Assembly (NCBI RefSeq): GCF_027244095.1 | Contig: NC_069659.1 | Span: 355,360,750-355,424,749 of the forward strand | Length of the DNA stretch: 64,000 bases | Direction of reading: 5' to 3' | DNA from: Hemicordylus capensis | Lineage: Eukaryota; Chordata; Lepidosauria; Squamata; Cordylidae | The notes under the pieces: model-generated | Databases searched by the model: none | What the model saw: only the letters and a program-made list of their open reading frames with translations | What the model was told of the DNA's origin: nothing | Made by a program: the position numbers and the translations under genes | Shown here: positions 1 to 10,402 of the stretch, in pieces | Position numbering within the stretch: position 1 is the stretch's first letter | Layout of the letters: every line of letters starts with the position of its first letter

Positions 1-369
1 CAGGGAACCCAATAACCCAGGGCAATTGTGCACACGATTGCCTACTGAGGTAAAATGAATGATAGGTTCACTTTACCTCAGTAAAACCCTGGGAATCAAA
101 ACTGGGCTGCCCATGTCTGGTGCAGCCATGAGCGGAGGGCTCCCAGCTCTCCATATGATAAAAGCTGCCTGGGGTAACCCAGGTAGCCCATGTCATGAGA
201 AAAGGCTTAGATGGTGCCATCCTTTTGGGGGATAAGAATATCAGTAGCACATCACATGGCACATCATATGGAAAAGTTGCTAGGGACCAGGGAAACATTA
301 TGGGTATTCCAGAAGTGCAATCAACTTTTATCAGTGGCCTAAATCTCAATTGTCAGGAATATGTTGGGG
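1..369. other. intergenic, nothing recognised
   Basis: No exon, RNA gene or clear repeat was recognised. The open frames here are short and resemble no known protein. Confidence 0.5.
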
Positions 370-1905
370 ATTGATTGATTAAGTGCCCTCAAGTTGATGT
401 CATCTCTTAGCAACCACATAGATAGATTCTCTCCAGCATGAACTGTCTTCACCTTGGCTTTTAAGGTCTCTCAGTGGTGCATTCATTGCTGTCGTAATCG
501 AGTCCATTCACCTTGCTGCTGGTCGTCCTCTTCTTCTCTTGCCTTCAACATTTCTCAGCATTATGGACTTCTCAAGGGAGCTGGGTCTTTGCTCCGAATG
601 TGTCCAAAGTAGGATAGTTTGAGCCTGGTCATTTGTGCCTCAAGTGAAAGTTCTGGATTAATTTGTTCTTTGATCCATTTGTTTGTTTTCCTGGCTGTCC
701 ATGGTATCCTCAAAAGTCTTCTCCAGCACCAGAGTTCAAAAGTGTCAATACTTTTACTATCTTGTTTCTTCAGAGTCCAGCTTTTGCATCCATAGAGTGT
801 CAAGGGAAAAACCATTGTTCAAATGATTCTAATTTTTCTTATTCTATTCTGTGATTCTAATCTAATATGTCTAGGTATAGAGATGTCACAGCATCTAAAT
901 ATCCTTCATTGCAACCCTAGCAAGTGCTAGTCTGTGGCGTATTTCTTGACTGCTGGATCCTTGACTGTTGATGGTCGATCCTAAAAGGCAGAAGCTATCC
1001 AACACTTCAATGTCTTCATTATCAGTTCAGAGGCTGGTTGCTGTACACGTTGTCATTAGTTCAGTCTTCTTTACATTGTCATAGTCCCATTTTTCTCACT
1101 GTGCTTCTTGACTTTCATTGCTAGAGCTTGCAGATCATCCACATTCTCAGCTATCAGAGTGGTGTCAGCGTAGCGCAGGTTATTGATGTTTCTTCCTCCA
1201 GCGTTAAAACCACACTCATCTTCTTCCAATCCAGCTTCTCTCAGTATATGTTCAGCATATAAATTGAATAAAGAAGGAGAAAGTATACAGCCTTGTCTTA
1301 CTCCTTTGCCGATCTGGAACCAGTCTGTTTCACCATGTTCTCTCTGGACACGATGGCTTCTTGTCCTGTGTATAGGTTCCTCATGAGAACAATGAGATGT
1401 TCTGGGATGCCCATTTTCCTAAGGATATTTCACAACTTGGCATGGTTGAGGCAATCAAAGGCTTTTCTGTAGTCAATAAAGCACATATTGACTTCTTTCT
1501 GGTATTCTTTGGCTTTCTCAGTTATCCACCGTGCATCAGCAATTATGTCTCTTGTTCCTCATCTTTTCCTGAAACCATCTTGAACATCCAGCATTTCCCT
1601 TTCCACATAAGGCTTTAATCTGCATTGGATGATCCTGAGCATTATTTTGCTAGCATGTGAAATTAAGGATATTGTGCAGTGGTTTGCACAATCTGTTAAG
1701 TCTCCTTTCTTTGGTATGGGTATGTAGACTGACCTCTTCCAATCTGTTGGCCATTGTGTCGTTCTCCAAATTTGCTGGTATGGTTTGGTTAGAGCCTTGA
1801 CTGATTCTTCTTCCATTGCCTGCCATATTTCTGTAACTATTCCATCAATTCCTGTAGCCTTTTGACTTGGTAATGACTGGAGTGCTGATGCTCTGGGGAG
1901 GTGGT
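370..1905 (-). mobile_element. RTE-BovB LINE, 5'-truncated and decayed
   Basis: Read on the minus strand, this stretch gives pieces of the BovB reverse-transcriptase polyprotein in the right order. Near 1816-1559 is the thumb-side block with WPTDWKRSVYIPIPKKGD, LISHASKIML and VQDGFRKR. Near 1180-1150 is the catalytic region INNLRYADTTL, where the family has YADD, so the second catalytic aspartate has become threonine. Near 815-561 is the C-terminal block TLYGCKSWTLKKQ, FELWCWRRLLRIPWTARK, LSYFGHI. The pieces lie in different frames, so the copy is dead. The 3' end at about 370-470 carries the BovB tail (gattgattaagtgccctc, cttagcaaccacatagatag). A second, shorter copy lies at 9596-10165. The family is widespread in squamates and ruminants. 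Confidence 0.9.
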
Positions 1906-2684
1906 AATTAATACTGGCTCTGGTGACTCATCTGTGGAATCCTGAAAATCTGTGTTTGGCTAAACAAGTACTCACTGTCGCTAGTGCAAAGCAGCATCTT
2001 AGCTGGTGAGGGAAATACCTTGACCCCTGCAGCAGCTGGGAGCTGAAACAGATCTGCTCTCAAAAATTGTCCTCAGGAGCTCTGAAGTCAAATATTCACC
2101 AATCATTCATCTATCAGCAAAATATTTGATATTCTGTATTGGTATTCCGATCCCAGTGGCTGACATCTTAAATGTGCAGCCACATAATGGGTAGAAGGTG
2201 TCCCCATTGTGGGAGCTTCTGGAGTCCTGCCCTGTCCATGGTGCAAGGTGGGGTAGGGCCATAAGTGTGCGGGGCATCCTGGAGAGACCCCCAGGATTGG
2301 GAGGCTTGTTTCAGCCTCCCACTGGGGACCTCATGTGTCGCCACACCATGGAGCCACACCGTGGTGGCACATGACCAGAGAACCCGCTCTGCTAACCTGC
2401 GTTAAGGGAAGGGCTTCTTTGGTGGGCTCACTGCCAGAGAACCACCAGGCTCGCCCATGAGCCTGGTGGTTCTCATGATGGGGGGAAACTAGGCTGGGCT
2501 TCTTCAGTCCAGTTTCCCCCCATCGTGAAGAGAGCCTCAGTCTGTTTCCGGGGACACCATAGAGATGGGGCATAATCCCTTCTGCCTCTGGACATTCCAT
2601 CCTCCCTTGTAGTCTTTTCCATAATGCTGCCCTGATCCACAACTACATCATCTGCTCATGGAGGACAAATCGATCAATGGCTAA
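1906..2684. other. intergenic with two adjacent perfect hairpins
   Basis: No gene was recognised. Two hairpins lie back to back. The first has 16-bp perfect arms (2437-2452 and 2459-2474, gagaaccaccaggctc and its complement) around a 6-nt loop. The second has 14-bp perfect arms (2477-2490 and 2511-2524, gatggggggaaact and its complement) around 20 nt. They may be the ends or core of a foldback DNA transposon, but no family could be named. Confidence 0.6.
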
Positions 2685-2886
2685 TAGTCATGAGGGCTCT
2701 ATGCTACATCCATGATCAGAGGCAGGATACTTCTGAATGCCAGTTGAAGAGGAGCAGCAGGAAGAGATGGGGTTTGCCTTCATCTTCTGCTTGTTGGTGT
2801 CCCACCAACATCTGGTTGGCCATGGTGGGAAAACAGGATGCTGGACTAGGTATGCCCTGCTCCAGCAGAGCTCCTATGTTTTCATG
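2685..2886 (+). mobile_element. CR1 LINE 3' end, fragment
   Basis: The sequence follows the CR1 3' UTR seen repeatedly here: a stretch ending aaacaggatgctggactag, then ctccagcagagctcctatg. It is diverged and only the last 200 bases remain. Confidence 0.65.
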
Positions 2887-3239
2887 TCCTTCTTCTTGCC
2901 CAAAACACAAGTCGTGGACTGACCTCAAGCACTGTACCAGGACATAAGTTCTGAGGAAGAGGTGCCAGAGTGCTTAGGGTAACACGGACCCCCGAGGAGC
3001 TGGACCACTATACTGAAGAACTCTCCTGTGGCTGATATTGGCTGAGACCAATATCAGAGAGCAACAGCAAGCTGCGCTCCAAAGAAGGACACTGAGAAAC
3101 GCCCATCTCAGCTGCCCATCCACGCTTCTTGCACAGGCAGGGGAGGCCCCATGGGAGAGATGTGTTGCATCTCTGTTGCTGTTGCTGATGCTGATGCTAC
3201 TGCAGCATCTGGCTCCCACTGAGAATTCTGGGATTTAGT
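2887..3239. other. intergenic, nothing recognised
   Basis: No exon or repeat family was recognised. A short run of tgctgatg-like repeats occurs near 3180-3205. Confidence 0.4.
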
Positions 3240-3248
3240 GGTTTAGAC

Positions 3249-3313
<65 letters not shown>

Positions 3314-3317
3314 ATAG
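3249..3317. repeat. (ACTA)n/(AAAT)n microsatellite
   Basis: About nine units of acta/ctaa run straight into about eight units of aaat. It sits at the 3' tail of the minus-strand LINE end at 3318-3480, as expected for a tetranucleotide-tailed element. Confidence 0.9.
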
Positions 3318-3480
3318 ATTGAGGTGGCTCCCTGCCCCAAAAGGGCTGACAGTCGTAAGCAAAGGAGACACCCGCAACAGCCTTTGCGGGGGATGCTGTG
3401 CTGCTGGGGACGCAGCATGGGGCATTTACTGTCTCCTGCTAAATGTAAGAGAGTTACCATTTGAAAAGGTGCCTCTTTGC
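3318..3480 (-). mobile_element. LINE 3' end, fragment (same family as 16865-17110)
   Basis: It matches the segment at 16940-17110 in order: gaggtggctccctgcccc, aaagggctgacag, gcaacag, ctcctgctaaat, aggtgcctctttgcc. This is the 3' end of a LINE with an AAAT-type tail, probably L2-like, though no coding part is attached to prove the family. Confidence 0.6.
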
Positions 3481-3489
3481 CTTATTCTG

Positions 3490-4309
3490 AGGGGTTAGTC
3501 TGAGGGTACCATAGGATGAGGGTTCTGAGAGCTCAGAGGCAGTGGGAGCAAGTTGTCTGCTATGTGGAAGCTCTCCTTGGTCCTACAGAGATTGCCACTG
3601 AATCTGATCTTGTTTGTGTTCCTAGTCCCTGAACTTCCTTGGGGATTTGGCCTCTTGTAGGATGCTTCCCTGGCCATTGGGTGAGCTGTCATTGGACTCT
3701 GCCTTCTGGTCACCTGTTGAATGAGCCCACCTGACCCACTCGGCCACTAACCAGCTAGGACGGGACACTTTCTCACCTCCAGCTCTTCCAATCTTCTCCT
3801 GCCTTGGCACCTTCCTACTTTCTGCCCCCAGATCCATCACACTAGGCCTCCTCCAAAAATCTCTTTTTCCTCCCTTACATCTACATATTCCCTCCTAGGC
3901 AGTTTCAGTGTTCATCTCCCCTCCCTTAATTAAAGTGGAATAACAACCCCCTGACCCCAACCCCGCCCCCCAGTCCATGTTTGTGTGAGACTATCGCGGT
4001 GTGGAGCTACTTGGGGGGCAGTGGTGCCATTGCTGGCCCTTTTAAATGCCCTTTCCATGCTGAGGGTAGGCGGAGCACTCCAGCCATGCACAGTCATGTT
4101 TGACATGCCCCCTTCAAGATAGTGGCCAATCACAGCCTCCCCAGTGACGTGGTGATGCTTGGCCCACAGTCTGGCCATGTAGTTTGCTGGGATCTGCATT
4201 GGAGGCCGAGCAGAAATGGGGGGCACCCCTCCCCTGCAACTGTCATTTAGCAGGCCATGGTTTGGCGAACATCCGCAACATGATTTGGAGTTGCGTTTTG
4301 AAGTCTCAA
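3490..4309. other. intergenic, nothing recognised
   Basis: No exon was recognised. Open frames up to 127 codons on the minus strand (3930-4313) show no known motif and low-complexity composition, so I do not call them genes. Confidence 0.45.
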
Positions 4310-4599
4310 CCACCTTTGTTTTGTTTATTTTAAGATATTTATCCCCTGACCTTCCAGTACACTATTGCTCTGGGTGGCTCACAACATTAATAAGATAGAT
4401 ACAATATAGAGCAAGAAAAATAATAATAAAATTTAAGAAGTTACAAGACCAGGCTCAATCAATTGATCTTTATTACAGTCATCGACCAGCATATACAAGA
4501 CCAGGCTAAACCCACATTGAAAACTTACACATTTTATAAATAAAAGGGTGCCAAATTATGGGAGCTGGAAGCCTCCACCATTGGCCAGCACCTGCTATA
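4310..4599 (-). mobile_element. L2-type LINE 3' end, fragment
   Basis: The A+T-rich stretch (tttgttttatttatttta, gctctgggtggctcacaac, atacaatatagag, aataataaaattt) is the reverse complement of the usual L2 3' UTR that ends in a simple A-rich tail. The boundaries are approximate. Confidence 0.5.
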
Positions 4600-5100
4600 T
4601 CTCATTCGAACTCTGCACCAGGACACCTCACTCAAGGTGAGATGTAGTCCACAAGGTCACCTTACAAGTGCTGTTCTAACACAGAAGGACGTCAAGCAAG
4701 GGTGCATCTTGGCCCAGCTCCTATTCCATTTCTATATCAACTCAATGGTGGCCCAGCTCAGCAATATTGATTTCCACCCTGCAAAGCTCATGGGGAGACA
4801 TATAGCCACCCTACTAAATGCAGATAACGCAGCCATCCTCTCAAGGACTCTCATTGGCCTCAGAAGAGCATTGAGGGCCCTGATGCTGCACTGTAAGGAA
4901 AATTGTCTGGAAATCAATTATCACATGGCCTTTGCTAGGAGGCCCAAGATCCACTCTTGGAGGATTGAGGGACATAAGATCGAACAAGTGGCTCATTTTA
5001 AGTACCTGGGCATAGTCTTTCATTCTGGTGGCTCTAGAAAGCCCATGGAGAATATGGAGCTACTTCCAAAACTTGACCACCATTGTTAGCACCTCCATGA
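4600..5100 (+). pseudogene. LINE reverse-transcriptase fragment, family not settled
   Basis: An open frame of 150 codons (4637-5089) encodes part of a non-LTR reverse transcriptase. It reads DVKQGCILAQLLFHFYINSM (motif 4), then HIATLLNADNAAILSRT (the palm motif, usually YADD, here NADN), then LEINYHMAFARRPKIHS and FKYLGIVFHSGG (the thumb-side YLG motif). The changes at the catalytic YADD mean it could not be active. It is not BovB, CR1 or L2 as seen elsewhere in this window. The wording resembles RT domains of other vertebrate non-LTR clades that I cannot name with confidence. Confidence 0.75.
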
Positions 5101-5181
5101 ACTGCATTGCTGGAATACTGGCTAACATGCAGATTAAGTTGCTCAATAGTGCTACTCAGGAGTTACTCAGGAGACCACGCA

Positions 5182-6271
5182 ACAGCTGGTCTTGTGGCAG
5201 CAAGCATGCATTGTTCCCTTTGCTAAGCAGGGTCAACCCTGGTTTGCATTTAAATGGGACACTACATGTGTGAGCACCGTAAGATATTCTCCTTAGGGGA
5301 CGGGGACACTCTGGGAAGAGCATCTAGGTTCCAAGTTCCCTCCCTGGCATCTCCAGATAGGGCTGAGAGAGACTTCTGCCTACAACCTTGGAGAAGCCGC
5401 TGCCAGTCTGCATAGATAATACTGAGCTAGATGGACTAAAGGTCTGACTCAGTACAGGTGAAACTCGGAAAATTAGAATATCATGCAAAAGTCCATTAAT
5501 TTCAGTAATGCAAATTAAAAGGTGAAACTGATATATGAGACAGACGCATTACATGCAAAGCGAGATAAGTCAAGCCTTAATTTGTTATAATTGTGATGAT
5601 CATGGCATACAGCTCATGAAAACCCCAAATCCACAATCCCAGAAAATTAGAATATTACATGGAACTTGGAACCAAGAAGACAAGGATTGTAGAATAGAAC
5701 AATATCGGACCTCTGAAAAGTATAAGCATGCATATGTATTCATTACTTGGTTTGGGCCCCTTTTGCAGCAATTACTGCCTCAATGTGGTGTGGCATGGAT
5801 GCTATCAGCCTGTGGCACTGATGAGGTATTATGGAAGACCAGGATGCTTCATTAGCGGCCTTCAGCTCTTCTGCATTGTTTGGTCTCATGTCTCTCATCC
5901 TTCTCTTGGCAATGCCCCATAGATTCTCTATGGGGTCAGGTCAGGCGAGTTTGCTGGCCAATCAAGCACAGTACACTGTATACTTTTCAGAGGTCCGATA
6001 TTGTTCTATTCTACAATCCTTGTCTTCTTGGTTCCATGTAATATTCTAATTTTCTGGGATTGTGGATTTGGGGTTTTCATGAGCTGTACGCCATGATCAT
6101 CACAATTATAACAAATTAAGGCTTGACTTATCTCGCTTTGCATGTAATGCGTCTGTCTCATATATCAGTTTCACCTTTTTGTTTGCATTACTGAAATTAA
6201 TAGACTTTTGCACGATATTCTAATTTTCCGAGTTTCACCTGTATGAGGCAGCTTCCTGTGTTCCTATGTTA
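5182..6271 (+). mobile_element. composite 5S/tRNA-type SINE, split by a Tc1/mariner element
   Basis: The left part (5182-5454) runs from the head agctggtcttgtggcagcaa through the 5S-like block tttgctaagcagggtc, the tRNA-like block agagcatctaggttcc, and cagtctgcatagataatac to ggtctgactcagta. The right part (6242-6271) continues tatgaggcagcttcctgtgt tcctatg. Removing 5455-6241 and one TA restores a normal SINE 3' end. The SINE therefore predates the DNA transposon inside it. Confidence 0.9.
5455..6241 (-). mobile_element. non-autonomous Tc1/mariner transposon with about 265-bp inverted repeats
   Basis: The element starts caggtgaaactcggaaaatt, ends with its complement, and is flanked by the TA duplication of Tc1/mariner insertion (5453-5454 and 6242-6243). 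The terminal inverted repeats (5455-5724 and 5979-6241) are nearly identical, with a few substitutions and a 7-base difference. Between them the minus strand encodes only the C-terminal end of the transposase: LDWPANSPDLTPIENLWGI, AKRRMRDMRPNNAEELKAAN and HHIEAVIAAKGAQTK then stop. It includes the PIENLW motif, whose glutamate is the last residue of the DDE/D triad. The N-terminal DNA-binding part and the first two acidic residues are absent, so it could move only with enzyme from elsewhere. Confidence 0.93.
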
Positions 6272-6994
6272 CTAATTTCAGTGGGACTTCTGACAAATAA
6301 TTTAGTCAAGATGCCAGTCACTTCATTTGCTTTCCCCAGTCTAACCGACATCAGGACTCACTCCTATAAAAAGGAGGATACATTTCCCAAAGCCTTTTGC
6401 CCAGATACTTAATTAAAGTAACACAGAAATAACTAAAAGAGTGTGAAGCCTACAGTTCTTTCTTCCCACAGCTCATTTTGAGGAGGCTTCATGAACGCAG
6501 AGGGTGATTATTTTTTAATCAAGAACTGCTAGCAGGTTAACACAAGTGGTGCTTAATTTCTCTCCCCCTATTAGGGCCGAGTCTTCTGCTGAGCTAAGCC
6601 AGCTCCATGTTCTTTTCTTGGCTCAGTGGTGGCATGGTCCACATTTCTGATGACATTTGTAGTTTAATCAGGAAATACACAGAGTGGCAGGCTCCCTGGA
6701 CTCTTCATAACACTCAAAACTTGGTAGCAGCACCATAGAATCTCAGATAGATTCTCTATGACAATCTCCACTGGAATGGCTAGGATCCATATTCAAACCT
6801 AGGATGGTGAGGTGTCCTGCCATAAACCCTGGGTCCTTCCAGATTGTTCTCCTCACCACTACCAAAAAAGTGCAGCCTGAGGAGCTTACTCTGTCTCCAG
6901 ATGTTCCTGCAGGCTCACATCTTTCTTCCCAATGCAACCCCGCAGACTGATTGCATGGCCATATTGGCCAGCAGGGACCTCGCACAATTTCACA

Positions 6995-7008
6995 GTGCCA
7001 TCTGCTGG
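6995..7008 (-). promoter_or_regulatory. candidate CTCF motif
   Basis: Read on the minus strand, CCAGCAGATGGCAC fits the core CTCF consensus (CCA, S, Y, AG, R, K, GGC, R, S) at every position. A related motif in the opposite orientation lies 72 bases away at 7081. Motif matches alone do not show binding. Confidence 0.4.
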
Positions 7009-7080
7009 CCACTTTGAGTAATCAATGAAGAAAAGTAGATTCAAAAGATACAATTTTAATAGCAGATTGCATACTAATGG

Positions 7081-7094
7081 CCAGCAGATGGTGC
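7081..7094 (+). promoter_or_regulatory. candidate CTCF motif, second of a divergent pair
   Basis: CCAGCAGATGGTGC matches the CTCF core with one departure (T for C after GG). It forms the other arm of the inverted repeat that carries the 6995 motif. Confidence 0.3.
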
Positions 7095-7228
7095 TGTGAA
7101 ATTGCACAAGATCCCTTCTGACCATGTGACCAGCCCACAAACTTGTTCTGGGAAGGAAGACACAGGCTTGTGGAAGCATCTGGAGACTGAGTAAACTCTC
7201 ACTTCCCTCTTGTTCTTCAGGTGGCACT

Positions 7229-7258
7229 GGTTTTTTTTTTTTTTTTTTTTTTTTTTTT
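7229..7258. repeat. poly-T tract
   Basis: About 30 consecutive T, possibly the poly-A tail of a minus-strand retrocopy. No body is recognisable next to it. Confidence 0.85.
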
Positions 7259-7649
7259 GCAGTCTAGAAGGACCCTCTAGGAACACAAAGGGTGTTCAAG
7301 ACCTTTTAAAAAAAGGTTTGCCATGCCATTCATTTTTGCTGTTTAAGCCCCCGTCATTAATTCATTAGATTAATGCTTGCTTTGTTACCAGTCCCCCTGT
7401 TTTGTACCCACTTTGTTTTCATGATGAATGGTGGGGAGGGAATCACCTTGTAGTGGGGTGGAGCAGCAGCAATTTTTCTTCTTATCCTTTAAACAGTTTT
7501 TAGAGTGTTAAAGGAAAATTCAGTGGATGTCTCTTGTGGCCGCCATCATGTCCTTTTCCCCACATAACACCCCCCCCCCACACACACACAGAGCTCCAGA
7601 CGTTGCATCATTCCAGGGCAATATGGGGAAAGCACGATTGCTGTCAGGA

Positions 7650-7722
7650 TGGCTGGTTTAAATCGTAAACCACCTTGAGATTGTATACAGGGTGGTATAA
7701 AAATACAACCAACCAACCAATC
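7650..7722 (+). mobile_element. L2-type LINE 3' end with (AACC)n tail
   Basis: The segment taaaccaccttgagattgt, then ggtggtataaaaatac and aaccaaccaaccaa, is the typical last part of a LINE whose 3' end carries a short tandem tail. Confidence 0.55.
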
Positions 7723-8061
7723 AAATGAGGCAGCTGATGGGAAGAGCTCTAGAAAAATACTGATCTTGTTGGGCAACTTTCACTCCTACCTCAGGGAGAG
7801 GAAAAGTCCAGAGAAACTGGAACCTGGCCTTGTATGTTAGCCTGGCAACCACAAATCTATAAGGGGGTACCTGGGGAAAACCTGGGCCAGCAATAGCTAG
7901 ATGTCCCCCGGAACCTCTAGTTAGTTCTCAAAAGAATGTCTCTTGAGAAGGAACCATCAAGAGAAGAATGAAAAATGGAGAGGAAGAGACTATTCTTGGA
8001 TTGGTTTGATTATGATTGCTGCTGCTGTTTCTGTGTACATACACCCCATTTTATACAAGGC

Positions 8062-8765
8062 TTTAGACATAAGAACAGCCCTGCTGGATCAGGCCCAAAG
8101 GAGGCCCATCTAGTCCAGCATCCTGTTTCCCACAGTGGCCCACCAGATGCCTCAGAGAAGCCCACAGGCAAGAGGTGAAGGCATGCCCTCTCTCTCGCTG
8201 TTGCTCGCCTACAACTGGTATTTAGAGGCATCTTGCCTCTGAGTCTGGAGGTGGCCCACAGCCACCAGACCAGTAGCCATTGGTAGACCTGTCCTCCATT
8301 AATTTTTCTAAACCCTTCTTAAAGCCATCCAGGTGGGTGGCTGTCACCGCATCCTGTGGCAGAGAATTCCATAGATTAATATGTGCTGTGTGAAAAAGTA
8401 CTTCCTTCTGTCCGTCCTGAATTTCCTGGCCATCAGTTTCATGGGATGGGATGACTCCTGGTTCTAGTGTTGTGAGAGAGGGAGAAAAATGTCTCTTTGA
8501 CCACTCTCTCTACTCTATGCATAATTTGATACACCTCAATCATGTCTCCCCTTAGTCTCCTCTTTTCCAAGCTAAAGAGCCCCAGATGCTGTAGCCTTGC
8601 CTCATAAGGAAGGTACTCTAATCCCCTGATCATCTTGGTTGCCTTCTTCTGCACCTTTTCCAGTTCTACAATAAGATACAGTGAGCAAGACTGTATTATG
8701 CAGCACTCCAGATGTAGCTGCACCATAGATTTGTAAATGGGCATTATAATATTAGCATTTTTATT
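8062..8765 (-). mobile_element. CR1 LINE, 3' part
   Basis: On the minus strand the segment 8744-8439 encodes the C-terminal end of the CR1 reverse-transcriptase protein: MPIYKSMVQLHLECCII, VELEKVQKKATKMIRGLEYL, PYEARLQHLGLFSLEKRRLR and FFSLSHNTRTRSHPIP. It continues through the 3' UTR (gtggcccaccagatgcc, ctagtccagcatcctgtttc) to the terminal ttatgt-type repeat at 8062-8075. It is 5'-truncated and in one frame over about 100 codons, so relatively young. Confidence 0.9.
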
Positions 8766-9595
8766 TTACAATGGCCAGTGTCACTTCTCCCCCTGTTTAA
8801 AACTCCTGTCAGGAGCACTTCTTTCCCAGCCGTCACCTGAACACCTTCAGATATTAATAATTCAATTTGTGGAGAAAATGTAGAGCAGCTGCTATGAAAA
8901 TTAATGAACAGACCCACATGAAATCAATTTTCTGATACACAAAATGCCCACTGGAAAAGTTCTTTTTTTTTCTTTGCTGAGGGGCAATACAGATTTTTTT
9001 CCCACAAGACAGCCAGGATAATGTATCCTTAGCCACAAGGTATGTTTTGATTATATTTATGACATGGAAAAGTTACTTTTAAAATCAATTTTGCCTGTTC
9101 TGCCTTCTCTGCTAACACTGAGATAAGAGGGGGAAAGGATTAAGGCAGTCTTTGCCAACTTTTATATGCTGCACATCTACAAATCTCAGATTCAGAAGAA
9201 AAAGGATTAAACGTTTCACAACCATAAACTGGTGTCCTGATGGGATCTCTGTGGCACACAGCTTAGCAGAATCACCTTGATCCTGACCTAAGTACTGTAT
9301 CCCTTGCTGAATTAGAAACTTCGCCCACTCAGAAGTTGGAGCAATTTCTCTACAAGGAATGCATTGGGGACTCTTCTGTTTAGAAAAATAGATGGCAGAT
9401 GGGAGGGGGACATGGTAGAAGGTTATAGATCTATGCATAATGTAAAGAAATAGAAGTATCTTCACCCTCTCTTGAGCTCAACTTGAGATCAAACTGACTG
9501 ACTGGAGATTCAGGGCAGACAAGAGAGAGCATTTATTGACACAACACATAACTACTTTATGCAATTCATTGCAATGGGATGCGGTAATGGCCATT
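8766..9595. other. intergenic, A+T-rich, no repeat recognised
   Basis: No exon or known repeat was seen. The absence of recognisable transposon sequence over 800 bases makes it a place to test for conserved non-coding DNA. Confidence 0.4.
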
Positions 9596-10165
9596 GGCTT
9601 GATTGACTGATTGATTGATCAAGTCGATCTCGACTCTTAGCGACCATATAGATAGATTCTCTCCAGGATGATCTGTCTTCAATTGGCCTTGAAGGTCTCT
9701 CAGTGGTGCATTCATTGCTGTCATAATTGAGTCCATCCACCTTGTTGCTGGTCATCCTCTTCTTCTCTTTCCTTCAACTTTCCCCAGCATTATAGACTTC
9801 GCAAGGGAGCTGGGTCTTCTTCGCATAATGTGTCCAAAGTATGATAGTTTGAGCCTGGTCATTTGTGCCTTGAGTGGAAGTTCTGGATTGATTTGTTCTA
9901 TGATCCATTTGTTTCTTTTCTTGGCTGTCCATGGTATCCTCAAAAGTCTTCTCCAGCACCAAATTTCAAAAGCATCAATGCTTTTTCTATCTTGCTTCTT
10001 CAAAGTCCAGCTTTCGCATCCATAGAGTGTCACGGGGAAAACAATTGTCCAAACGATTCTAATCTTTGTAGGTGTAGACACGTCACGGCATCTAAATATC
10101 CTTTCCAGGGCCTTCATTGCAACGCTATGAAGTACTAGTCTGTGGCGTATTTCTTGACTGCCATT
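9596..10165 (-). mobile_element. RTE-BovB LINE, 3' part
   Basis: The minus strand gives MKALERIFRCRDVSTPTKIR, VFPVTLYGCESWTLKKQDRK, AFEIWCWRRLLRIPWTAKK and RLKLSYFGHIMRRRPSSLAK, an uninterrupted 121-codon stretch (10117-9752) of the BovB C-terminal domain. The tail at 9596-9660 (tgattgatcaagtcgatctc, gaccatatagatagattc) is better preserved than in the copy at 370-1905. Confidence 0.92.
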
Positions 10166-10214
10166 GGCTTAGATGGCTTTAAAAAGAGAAATGCATGAGA
10201 ATGGGTCTATCAGG

Positions 10215-10402
10215 GGAGGGGACCTCTATGTTCAGAGGCAGTATACGCCTGAATACTAGTTAATTATTGAGGCATGAGATGGCTTTTTCCTTCAGGACCA
10301 GCTCGTGAGTTTCCTTAAAGGTATCTGGTTATCTACTGTGAGAAGCAGAATGTTGATTGACCCTTGGCCTGATCCAGTGGGACTCTTCTAATATCCTTAT
10401 GG
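10215..10402 (+). mobile_element. CR1 LINE 3' end, fragment
   Basis: A diverged 3' UTR with gttcagaggcagtatacgcc, cttggcctgatccagtggg and cttctaatatccttatg. Confidence 0.55.

Larger units (their letters stand above)
6272..7640. other. intergenic; inverted repeat with CTCF-like motifs; poly-T
   Basis: No exon was recognised. An imperfect 38-bp inverted repeat (about 6978-7015 and 7078-7115) contains CTCF-like motifs. A run of about 30 T lies at 7229-7258 and a C run with (CA)n at 7570-7591. Confidence 0.5.
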
